The notes below the pieces were generated by a model, which worked only from the letters and a program-made list of their open reading frames with translations, made no database searches and was not told where the DNA came from. From Hemibagrus wyckioides (taxonomy: Eukaryota; Chordata; Actinopteri; Siluriformes; Bagridae), in the NCBI RefSeq assembly GCF_019097595.1, contig NC_080731.1, positions 8,871,071 through 8,935,070 of the forward strand: 64,000 bases of DNA. The letters are read 5' to 3'. Both the position numbers and the translations under genes were made by a program. Of this stretch, positions 35,701 to 47,900 are shown piece after piece. The first letter of the stretch is position 1; each line of letters opens with the position of its first letter.

Positions 35701-38700
35701 ATTTCAGTTCAGTTGATCTTTAGCATTTGGAAAATGAAGCTAAATTTAATTGCAAAATTTAGCTACATTTAAACGGCTGTGAACTGGTTTTTTAGGCGTT
35801 AGTCGACGTAGATCAGTTTAGTTTAACCTTTAAAACGAGTCTCTTGCTTACTTTCATACTTTGCGATCATTACTCAGGTTGTAACTTGCATGGTTTGATT
35901 ACTCTAGTGGTAAATAATCTAGGTTTAGCTTAGGTTATTTAGAACCTTTATTTATTATCTGTTTGTTCCATCGTTTCGGGAAAGCAAGTTGAATAAAGAC
36001 GGCACTCGATAAGCTCTGATAAAGTTTCAGTCACAAGCTTTATTTCACTACCGACCTGCTTTATTTCATGACATGAACACTGTTTACTGCAGTACATTAC
36101 GATACACAGTAAATACACACAGTCCCTTGTTCTCAGTTTCAATTAGAAAAAAGTACTTCTTCAAATGACTGACTTTCTAACAGGAACACATACAAAACAT
36201 ATAATCTGTCATTAAAGATAAAGTCTTGGTTTAACGTCGCCTAGGGAATAGCAATTGCGTATGTGCGTGATAATTGTTTCCAGTGTGTGGAGGCCGGTGT
36301 GATAGATAGCCTGTTGCGTACATGATGACAAGAAATCTCTGTAAGGAGTATGTTTTAATAAAACAAAACAAGCAAAACAAACAATCAAAGCGTTCTAGCT
36401 ATTCGAAGGTCAAACAGTCATTTCATCATCTCGTTTGGATCCGAAACAGAGTGGAGAAGCAGTGTGTTGTCAGTGTGCTTCTGTACATCCTCAAAGGCTA
36501 TGAACAGAAAGATGGAATGTGCTTCAGTGAGAAGAACCTAAGCATCAAAAGTTCACCGCTACCCGCTAAAGCCTGATGTCCTCTCCGCAGTCAAAATATT
36601 TGCTTAGACGGTCAGCCGCAGGGCCTTTTAACGAGGAGCAGACCATTTTTCTCAAGATGTCTTCTTGAATGACGAAGCCATTTCCTGTATACATTGTGTG
36701 AAGGAAGTAGTTGGCATTTATTTACATCCTCACTTTGGACAGAACACCAAATGGCTCTCCCAGTAGACCATGAGGAAACAATTGACACCCAGCTTCTGAC
36801 CTCAAGGTCTCGTACGTCATTTCCTCTTTTAGAATTGCTTTAAATGGCTGTAAACTTTCTTTTATTTATATTATAGGTAGGTTTTTTTTCATCCTGAGAA
36901 TCTCTGGAGAGCTCTGGAGCAGAGGTTATATTCATTGCATCTTTGGAGAGCAGCTGCTTTTTGGGCAGTATTATGAATGGCAAAGATTCACCACGTAGAG
37001 AGTAATAAGGATGACATTTTTTGTGTGTGATTTATTTAGTGGGTGAATTCATAGCTCTCTGTGTTAAGAACTGTTAATTCTGGTTTGTGCAATTCATAAT
37101 GGATCATTAAGTCTTGTTTGGAGCAACTCCCATTTATATTGCAGAGATCATATTCAGGTCTTTTTTTATTCCAAGGAAGAACTGTGTTTTTTGTTACATA
37201 AATGAAACAAAAGAACACAACTAGATGTGGAAAGTTTACAAAACGAGCTGGTAAGATACATGTATGTACAAAATGTTTTACAATTGTACCGCTTGGGTAA
37301 TAGGACATACAGTACATTGCTGACAGTTAGAATAATTGTATGTGGACTCTGTATATGGCATGCTGTAACTGTAACAGAGCAAAATCTGATCTTTGTGCTT
37401 GTGTTTTTGTCCTCCCTTGCTTTTAGGAAAGTTAGCTCAGGCTTCTGTCTAATTTTCCCTCGCTTCTCTCTCACACAGGCCACCACACCATCTACATCGG
37501 TGTACATGTACCGAAGAGCTACAGACGACGGAGACGCCATCGCCGGCGCACCAGCCACAAGGAGAGGAAGGAAAAGGTGACAGAGCAAACAGAGGAAACG
37601 AGCAGCAGCATCCTCAAACCCACGGGTAAGTCCTGGTCATGTTAGCACTTAGTTCACTTCTCACACACTCGCACTCCAGCATGTTTTCTGACCGAGGTCA
37701 TTTTTGAGACCAAATGTTTGGGATTCATCAATTCCATTTTTCCAATTTTAATACAATTTTGATATTAGAGATCTGTGTCCTGACCAGGGCTTATGGGAAA
37801 TAAATGTTTTGACAGAGTCAAAACAGTCAAATATCCCTTTTATTACAAGGACATTTGGTCACCATAAAGAGATACAATGCTCATATATGCACACGCACAC
37901 ACACACACACACACATTGCGACACAAATCATCTTCAGATTGCTCTGTAAGCACTGTCAGCTCACATCAGCACTCTCCTAGAGTTAAGTGGTCTCTCTTTT
38001 AAACACACACACTTACACGCACACACACTTACACACACGAAAGCATCCAGAAACCGCTCAGTAAGAACCGTCAGCTCAATCAGCACCTGCTTGTCCTTCA
38101 CAGTGAAAGCACACACTTTTGGTGCACACACACACACACACACACTCCATAGGACACTGCTGGCTGCTAGCCAGAGCCAATATCCAGTCTGTGTATGGTA
38201 TAAGTGTGTTTGGAGAGACAGGAATGAAGGCCACTATGTGTAAGTAGTGGCCTATTCCAACCAGGCACTAATTACCTGATGTGAGTGACGTCTAAATGTG
38301 TGGAGAGAGAGAGTGAGAGAGAGAGAGAGAGAGCGAGGGAGATTACTAAGCCTTTCTGTCTTTTTGGATGCCTAGTGGCAACACATTGTTCTGATGGCTA
38401 CTGGGGATAGGGGATCAGGAGTAGAAGGAGAGGAAGAGAATAGAGTAGAGGATAGAAGGGTGAAAGGTAAGGAAGGAGAGAGGAGAAGGGTGGAGAGAAG
38501 AGGAGATATGAGAAGGGAGGAGAGTGGAGGATAGAAGAGGAGTGAGGAGGAGAGAGGAGGAGGATAAAGGGAGAAAAATATTAGTCCTCACACCTCATCT
38601 ATCTGAGGGGTATGCTTGAGATCTTGAAAGGTGTTATTGGGGGACGTAAAAAAATATCATATCACCATTCACAAAGGCATTTCTACAATCCACAATAAGT

Positions 38701-38851
38701 AGCATGAAATACAATATGTATTCGTTTTCACCCCAAATGAAAAGAAAAAAGCTTAAAACAATATTAGCGTTCTGTGAATTATATAATGTAAGCAAAATAT
38801 GTTTATATTTTTATATAAAATATAATTAGAAATAATAATAATAATAATAAC

Positions 38852-38904
<53 letters not shown>

Positions 38905-41900
38905 GTTTTGATATTTTATCATCATTTCGCTGAGCCCTATGTGCTACGTATCTCTCAGTTCATCAGGACTCTGGTATATATGCCCAAACGAGTGATTTTT
39001 GCTGGGAAAATGATACTGTAAGAGAGAGGATCAGCGCAAACGGAGCAGTAACAATGTGCTGGATTCATGCCACTGACCCTCTGTAGTTTAAATCCTCTGT
39101 GTACACAGTTGACCTTTTGTCTTTAGATGGATTGCTTCCTGGTTATTATCTATGATCTGGATGCTTGTTTTTGGTTATCAATCTTCCCCTATTAAAAGCC
39201 ACAACAAAAGAAGCAGTAAATTTGCCTAAAACGGGAATAGTCTGCAACGGATGCTTCATAAAGCACTGTAGGATATGGGAGAGTTTAAAATATATTTGTG
39301 TTTTATAATACTGTGTCAGAGACCAGAAGTAATTTATCTTTTGGGTTTTTATAAGTTTTGCAAGTCAGATATGGCCTCATGTCCTCAGTCCATCCTAATC
39401 TCACCCCTTTTCTTCATCCTGTCTACACTATGCTATTGCAAGCTGCTATATTATGCTAATATGAACTGACAAGAAGGCACACTGCAGACACAGGATCCTG
39501 GAACACTGTCCCTCGGACCTCGTTTCTTTTTTAGAAAAGACTATAAAGATCCGCTCATCAAATCTGTTGATGTATATGTTGAATAAATTTCAGCTGTGGT
39601 ATTGTACTGCTGGTGATGTTAGCACATAGCTTGCTTGCTAGTTTGCTAACTACCCAGGCTTTGTCACAGGTTGACACAAGTGAAACAAAGGTTATGTCTG
39701 CATGGTTATATCCTCAGCAATTGATTTAGAAGCCAAACCTGGCAATATATACTACAACAATCAGCTGTTTTTGCTAGCCGGCTAGCTTAAGATGCATGTT
39801 TTGTTGTGAAAACATTTCCTGTTACCTGCTAATGATTTGTTTATATTAGTTTGTTAACTAAGAAAAATCTTTCTTTTTTAAGATCCCAGAGTTAAACCTT
39901 TACATCAGTGCAAAAATAAACAAACAATGTTAATAATATTGTTAATAAATTAATAAACAAACAATAAAGTATGAGGACATTGTTGCTAGTTGCTTCTTTT
40001 ATGCTTAAAACTCATGTACTATAAGCATTGTAATCTGCTGTATTTTAGGTTCTTAAAATCCTTTAGTTACAGGGTTTTTTCTTTCAGGAGGTTTAAATCT
40101 ATTATTTTATACATGAATAAAACTCAATCTCCACTTTGTTTGGCCCTGATTCCTATAAGGAGTCATACACATTACGCTAAAGACATGGGGAAGATTTCAT
40201 GCCTTCCTTCTTTTTCTTTTCATGAAATAAAAGGCTGCTATTGTAACCGGGTCCCAGTAGAGGGTTTATATGTATCCTATAACAAAAACAGGTATCACTG
40301 AAAGCTGTTCACCGTGTGGGAAAAATCTCTGGTCTGAAACCAAGACATTCCTCTGAAAGAAGGATTTGAATCGATTCATGTAGAAGCATTTTGTTCTAGC
40401 TTCACTGCAGACTATAAGGGAAGTGGTGGCTCACTGGTTAAGGTGTTGGACTACTGCTCACAAGGTCTTGAGTTTAAATCCCAGGACCACTGCTGGGCCT
40501 CCAAATAAAGCCCTTAACCCTCAGTTGCTATATGGTGTAAATTAATATTAGAGCTGCTGCTCTGTGTTTTTATCTTAATTTTTTTGCACTGTTCTTAAAC
40601 ATGCCAGAATTACATTGACATTTGAACTTGTTTACAGGGGAAGATGCGGTCATTTTTACATGTAAATCATTGTCTTTTTTCTGTTTAATTATAGATAACA
40701 CATGGGGAAGCAGTTCTTTTCCAGGTAAGCTCAGTTTCATTTATATAAATTATTAAACTTTGTCCCCAAGAGGCACGTAATCATCTGGGTCTGTCACATT
40801 CATAACATATTTGCCGTCCACACTCGTATAAATAGCTCAGGATAATCTAATGCAGTCCTGATTATTTCTACATATATTTTTCATATAAATATACAGTATG
40901 TGTTAAGGCCAACTTTCATACATTTTTATTTTTGCTGCTGTATATAATCACATTATTGATTATTTTTAATGGTATTCTCAGTGAAACAGTTTTGAGACAA
41001 TTTTTACATAGTTTTTTGCTTTAGTACGCTGTTGATTTTCCTGACCTGACATTTTTGACAGCTCAAATCTGATCACAAATCCGAATGATTAGACATAAGA
41101 GCAAGCATGGCATTGACTTTGTGAGGAAATAACACTCAGCTAGCATGATTTTAGACAGTTTTTTTTAAACTGGCTCCTTAGCCAATAAAATCTTTCAGGA
41201 AGAAAGTATTTATTTTGGCCACACCCTTTCTTTTTTTGACCGTTTGTCCTGATATAGCTGAAACATTTTCTGACATTAAAATTTTTTTATTTCATAATTA
41301 CTCACTCCAGGATCGCAATTGTTATTGTGATTGTTTCAGCTAAAAATGCGTGATTTTACTGCAGTTTTTTCCTAAATTTTCAAAGACACCTCTGGACATT
41401 TTTTCTGCTTTTTTGTGGAAACGTCTTGGTGAAATTGCACAAGATTTTTCTTTTAAACTACCCCCGGTGAGGACAGTAAACTTATGTACACTACTGCTCA
41501 AAAGTTTGGGGTCAGCTGCATATTTCAGCTTGATTTCAGCTACAGAGGAAGACTCCATCAAGCCAGGCCATCTTGTGGGAGATGCTCCAGGACGCATGGG
41601 GTGAAATCTCATCAGATTATCTTGAAAAATTGACAGCTAGAATGTCCAGGCTGTAACTCAGCTTTGATTCACATGACACATTTTGGCCTAAATAAAAAAA
41701 ATCTGTGGTGATTTTGAAAAATCACATTACAGAGTTGGCTTGATTTTGCGTTAATGTCTGCTTGAATGAGAAACGAATGATGTCATACTTTTCTACTGTT
41801 TATTGTAAGATTAATGTTATGGAACGTCCACAAGACGAGATACTTCCTGATAGCACTTACATTATAACAGCTGCAAACAGTTGTTTCCTCATCAGCCTTT

Positions 41901-44900
41901 GTTCTATGAAGTTAAAATAGATGTTGCAGACAACAAAACACAGCTTGTTGAATTACAATGGATCATGAATTGGATCATGTTTCATCTCTGTTCTAAAACT
42001 CACACAAATCAAACCACTTACTTTGGCTTTACTGTAATAAGCTTTTCTTCGGCTGCATCGTAACAACATATAATCCTATAATTACACTAAGAAATGAAGA
42101 ACGAATAAAAGAACCACAAACCAGTAAAATCAGAATAGTATTAAGTTCATTGACCAGTGAACCATGTGTCATGTTACTGGGGTAGTAATCGGCGCTTGAT
42201 TGCTGTGTAAAATGATATGTGTGGTGTGTGGTGTGAAGTTGTGGTGCTGGTGCATCTTTATGCTTTACATGTAGTTACGCAGAGTGCACAAAGTACAATA
42301 TGAGGCTTTTGTTGCATTCTGTTTAAGCAGAAATCATCTCTGGGAGCTAACATTAATGTTAATTAACCATTAACAAGCGTCCCTCGATTATCAGAGGATG
42401 AAGTCCGAAATAGATGAGGCTCTGGTTTATATGTGAATAAAAATTAACCTGTTGATGTTATACAGACCTCTGGATTTCACAGAAAGTGTTGAAATATATT
42501 TAGCCAGTTTAACATTATAATGTTAAGCAATAAATGTATGCTTTACTGCCATGTTGCTCAAGACCTAAAGCCAGCTGCAGAATTGAGTAATAGCTGAGAT
42601 TCCTGAGAGGATAATAACAAAAACAAATGAAAACCACCTGATTTTTGTCATATTTTTTCTTTTCTTTCAGTCATTTTGTTGCTTATCCACTTGGATGGAC
42701 TGAATAATGATATAAAAGTTAATCGCATAATAGTGGCTGGATTAAGTTGTCTTATATGTGTCCAAGCTGGGTTTTTTTGTGTCGTCAGCCTTGCTCATGT
42801 TTAAAGTGTGTCACTGGCATTTAGCTCGAGTTAATCCTCTTTAAAGCAGTCCATCCTTCTCCTAACCGCAGGTTGTAATTAGTTAATCTCACCTTCTTCT
42901 GCATCCTGCTGTGGCTCCAGACCGTGCAGTGTCTGGCTAGAAAGACAGAATGCCTCACTAGCTCAAACCCTGTATACTATTAGATCCCTACATTTCCTGT
43001 TACTCTGCTGGTGGCTGATAATTATACGTATATATTAGATTTCATTATTTATTCTGCGAAAGAGTATTGTGGAATTATTTTTAGGATCTTTTTAAATGTT
43101 ATTAGCGTCATTACTTGGATTTTGTTTTGGTGAATTGTTCCAAGTGTTTGCTGCACATGAGGGAGGGCTTTTATCGGAAAATAATTAACAATTTTATCCC
43201 TTTTATAACACAGTAGTTTGTACACGCTATGTCATGTTAGAGGATTATTGTTTATTATATCAGTAGCTGGTCTGGATAGTTTATGGTACAGTAATATTGA
43301 TGTGAGGTTATTTGGACTGTATTCATCTCTGTATTATTTTTATCTAGTCCTGTAAATATGAGAGGAATATATTTAGAAATGCCAAAAGTAGAAGATTCTG
43401 GACTGTAAGCAATAAATTGACAGATCTTTGTAAATCTTAAGAGCAATGCCTTGCCTGACCACCCTAGCACTGGTGGATTTTTGTGCACTGTTTTATGTAG
43501 ACTTTGAGTATTTGCTTCCTAGCCAGTGTTAGGAAGCAGTATGCAGTAACTGGGTGGGCATGAGCTGAAAGAACAATCGCCAGTCTCAATGCTGTACCAT
43601 TGTGCTGCAAACAAAAGACAAGAGGCACTGATCATAGGCATGTGACACCTCAAATGGGTTCTGTTCTTTCCTTTCTCCATCTAACACACAGAACATGACT
43701 AAAAAATACTAACAAGGCTGATGATGGAAAATTCATCGGGATGTAAATCAGAAAGGCCAGGCCAGGACGGGACTTGATTTAATTTAATTTAATTTAATTT
43801 AATTTAATTTAATTTAATTTAATTTAATTTAATTTAATTTAATTTAATTTAATTTAATACAATTTAAATTTAAATTTATATTAAAATTTAAATTTACATT
43901 AAAATTTAAATAACAATTTAATTTAATTTAAAATTACAACTTAAATTTAAATTTACATTAAAATTTAAATAACAATTTAATTTAATTTAATTTAATTTAA
44001 TTTAAAGCTTTCTTGTAGTGTAATGTACTTAAGTGTACTTAATGTGCTAAATGCTTGAAATAGCTGAACCTGTAGACCTCAGTGAGAAAAAATTTTTAAA
44101 TTTCTTATTTATTGATTGATTTATTTATTTCATTTCATTTATCTATTTATTTTGCAATAGTGTTAAAATATTTTTCGTTTTATATTCGTCTTTTTTTTTT
44201 TTAAATTTAATTTTTGTTAATTCAACCTCTCACAGGGTAAACAGTGAATGTGGACCAGTGAATTGAATCGGAACTGAATTTCAAGTCCTCTTTGTGTCAT
44301 AATATGTAGCTAATCACATGCTTCCAGGCAGCTCGTGTTGCCAGGAGCAAGATACAATGCCAGTGTCCTTGTCCTATTTATTTCCAGCCAGGAGATGTAC
44401 AGTGTTTTAACAGACAACTGGAACAGGGCTTTCAACATGGAGATGGATTTCAAAGCACCTAGACTTCCTGTTATCTTTTATTTGCAATGCTTGCCTGTTT
44501 ATTTATGCAGGCTTTATCCATGGTTAGACTCCACATCAGGATTATGAATATGGTGGAGCCAAAGTATGTCTGGTTCAGTTCTGTATTCTCCCCATTATAG
44601 TCAATGCTTCACGTAATCTAAGACAAATAATAAACAGATTAAAAATGTGCTAGTATTTATCAAAGAAAAAAGTCTAATCAATGATATGGTGAAGTGCGAG
44701 CGCATTGTGATAGTTAGAGATAAGGCTCTTTCTTCGTGGAAGGAACAGTCTTTAGGACTTTTCTCAGAAACATGACAGGATGGATATACTGGTTATAATA
44801 AAGGAAAAAAGAGAGAGGCTGGTGAGGGGATGAGTGTGTAATGCTGTTTTAATAGGTGATAACATGAAAAACAATTTGTTTCTTGTGTGTTCCACAACAT

Positions 44901-47900
44901 TAAATGTACTTATAAACAGATAAAATATCTTTAATAAATAAAAATTGTAATTGTCACAACTGATGATGAGGATCAGCACACCATGTTCACACTAATCACA
45001 TCATCGCTCACATCAAACCCCTAATCTAGCGTTCACCATGTTTGTCCTAAATCTCATAGAGATGATGTTCTTCAATCATCAGTGCAAGACTAGTGAAACT
45101 TCTCTGATGAACACATTCTCAGTATTTACTAGATGTAGATATTGAGGCCACAGCTGAAGAATGCAGCTACATGTACTGTATAGTAGAGGTAGTAGTTGTA
45201 TGGGAGGTTTTAGCAAGATCGAGACTCTCCAACTGGAGTGGCAGCTCCACTAAGCCCTACTTTGGTCAGTAGGCATTCTCTCCCTCCCTTTGCGTTTCCC
45301 ATGAGCCCCCAGTTTCAAGGACAATGTCGCCTTTGTGCAGGCCTGTGGCTCTTGGCGACTAAGCCTGAAGCATTGAAATGCATTTGAACGATGTGATTTT
45401 CATTCCCATCTCTTCCTTTTCGTGCTTCTCTCTCTCCCTGTTCATTTACCCATATTGAAATACTCGCTCTTCTCCATTTTCGATCCCTCCCCTCAACCCG
45501 TCCCTATTGCAGCCTTGCTTAGCAACTGGGTGAGACGACTTTTTTCTAAGGCTCAGAGCATGGCATCCATAGTGATATGTTCTGTATGCAGCGCAGGGGA
45601 ATAGTGTTTGGGGACTTTGTCAAGCAGCTAACTGACCTAAATGAGTCTTGCTGTAACAGATTCAAAATTCTACTCAGTTCCTGTGATTAGTCATCAATCA
45701 CCGGTTTCATTAAGCAAAATGTTAAAACAATGTTCAGATTGATTCCTAGCTTATAGTATGAAACACATTCTTTTGAGCTCATTTGAGTCCGGCTTTAGTT
45801 TTTGCATTGCAGTCATTGATGAGACGGTTGCACCAAGCAAAAAACTGAGCTGAAAAGCATGAATCTTTCAGCAGTAGCCAATCTACCTGTTGTACAGATG
45901 TTGGCATGTATCGAATATCCATCTCAAAAGATGCTTGATAACATACCTTGGAAATTTTTGAAATTAGTTTAGTTATTTATTCCAGACGAAAGCAATTGCC
46001 TACTAATTTCTTCACTCTTTTAACAGCATCCAAAATAATTTGGATTTTAGCATTAACATGCAACTCTGTTACTGACATTTGTCTAAAATGCACCGTCATG
46101 GAACCCTGCAAAACACCAAGGGGAAAACAGAGTCACATTCAAATGCCAATGCCTTTGTTTGTCTCATGAGCTTCATATCTGACTACTTGCTCGTGCCCAC
46201 ATGAAAGTAAAAACCTCCTGCTTGCAGGATGTTTTTTTGTCATGTCCCTTGTGGGTTCCTCTGGTTTAAACTAGATTCCCTGTGAACTTTCTGGCATACT
46301 TTCAACAAACAAGCAAACAAAATAACCTCTTAATTATTCCTGTATTTCTGTATCCTGTATGTCTGTTCAATTAGAATAGTGCTAGTTCTTATTATATTAG
46401 AATTATATAATATTTAATAATATTAAAATCTCTAGTTCTAGTCCTTTCAAGAACATCCTTAATCCCAGAGTCTGAGGAGTTGCCAGTGATTAAACAATAA
46501 AATTTCAAGCAATCAATCTAGGCTTGATTATTTTAGTCTTATTCATGAAGAAGACTATAGAGGGCAACTGCTGTATATAACTAACATTGTAATTCCGAAT
46601 TTTTTAATATGTAGCTGGTTAAGAAGCTTAAGAATAGGAAAGTGCCAGTTGTTCTAGCTGTAAAGAATTAACATAATGGTTGTCACCTTTCCCACTCCAA
46701 TTCCTCTACCTCACCTCTTTCACATTCTTAGTGTTCCCATCTTCATTGTATTGAAAGTTGTCATATATTTTGAGCGGGCAGTGATGCCTGACTAATATTC
46801 AAATTAGAAGACAAAAGTGACGGAAAGCAAAGCCTTTTTGTACAGAATGAACTGTTCGGGAAACATTTCCTAATTGTTAATGAGGGACTGAGGGCAGGGT
46901 GCCAGACCTTGTGGGCCAATGGGAAAGGGGGGTCCTGATGGAGAAGCAAATGGGGTGGGCTATATTGCAGTCAGGGAACGAGGGGACCCCGATTTTTAAC
47001 TAGCGAGGTGTCAGTGCGCTCTAATAGAGGACAGAAGACAGCAAACAACTCAGAAGACTCTAATGAAGGTCTAAGTGCAATTTGCATAGGGATTGGAGGA
47101 TTGCTAGTTGAACCTCCATCCCTCTTTCCGTCATCCTCACCAAGTCAGATCCAGCTGTCACTTGGAGCAAAACTTTTTTTCCCAAGGTTTTAAGATGGAG
47201 ACACCTGAGAATGACCCGGAAACTATGTCGGATAATAATAATGTGGAGAAAAGCGAGGTAGAGGAGGAACAGGAAACGGTGACTGATCAGAAAGATGGTG
47301 CAGAGCAGGATATTTCTGATGTGAAGATTCCTCCTTCACCTGACTCAGTCAGGCCCAGTGGTTTAGGGGATCAAGGTGAGCCAAAGGTCCTTGGACATCC
47401 TCGTCAACCTCTGAGCAAAAGTATTTTCTCCCACACAGTTTCTCCAGCAGCTGAACGCATTCGCTTCATCCTGGGAGAGGACGATGATGGGCCAGCGCCT
47501 CCGCAGCTTTTCACAGAGCTGGATGAACTCCTCGCTGAGGATGGCCAGGAGATGGAATGGAAGGAGACAGCCAGGTAAGACTATCTAAACATCTAACTGG
47601 CTTTTTAATGAAAGTTTGCAAAGATGGGAAAATTGAAGAAATTGTAAAATTTAAAATAATATTATGTTACAAAACAAAACATTTCCCATACTTTTTTAAC
47701 TTTAATTTTAGTTCTATAACTTGCATAGGCACTGACACTAACCCTAACCATTTGTTTGCAAGTTTTTTAAGGTTTTAACAGATATTTTTATTTAGCAAGA
47801 ACAGATTGACCCAAACTGATAATGAAAACATGAAGAATTTAGGTTGAAAAAGTGGATTTACTCATTATTTACTCGTGAAACAACAAAAGATAAAGCAATT

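Larger units (their letters stand above)
37626..47438 (+). other. slc4a4: slc4a4 intron 3 (B-type transcripts)
   Basis: About 9.8 kb containing the candidate microexon (40695), the A-type start exon, CA, GA and TTA repeats, a polypurine tract, a SINE, a TTTAA satellite and a dispersed repeat, each listed separately. Confidence 0.6.

Noticed and set aside
36322..36576. 84-residue + strand frame in slc4a4 intron 2 as a nested gene or exon
   Set aside because: No splice signals, conserved family or promoter could be seen. Its Lys/Gln-rich start comes from an A-rich simple sequence.
37166..37588. 140-residue - strand frame opposite slc4a4 exon 3
   Set aside because: It overlaps the exon antisense, has no recognisable family and is explained by the exon's composition.
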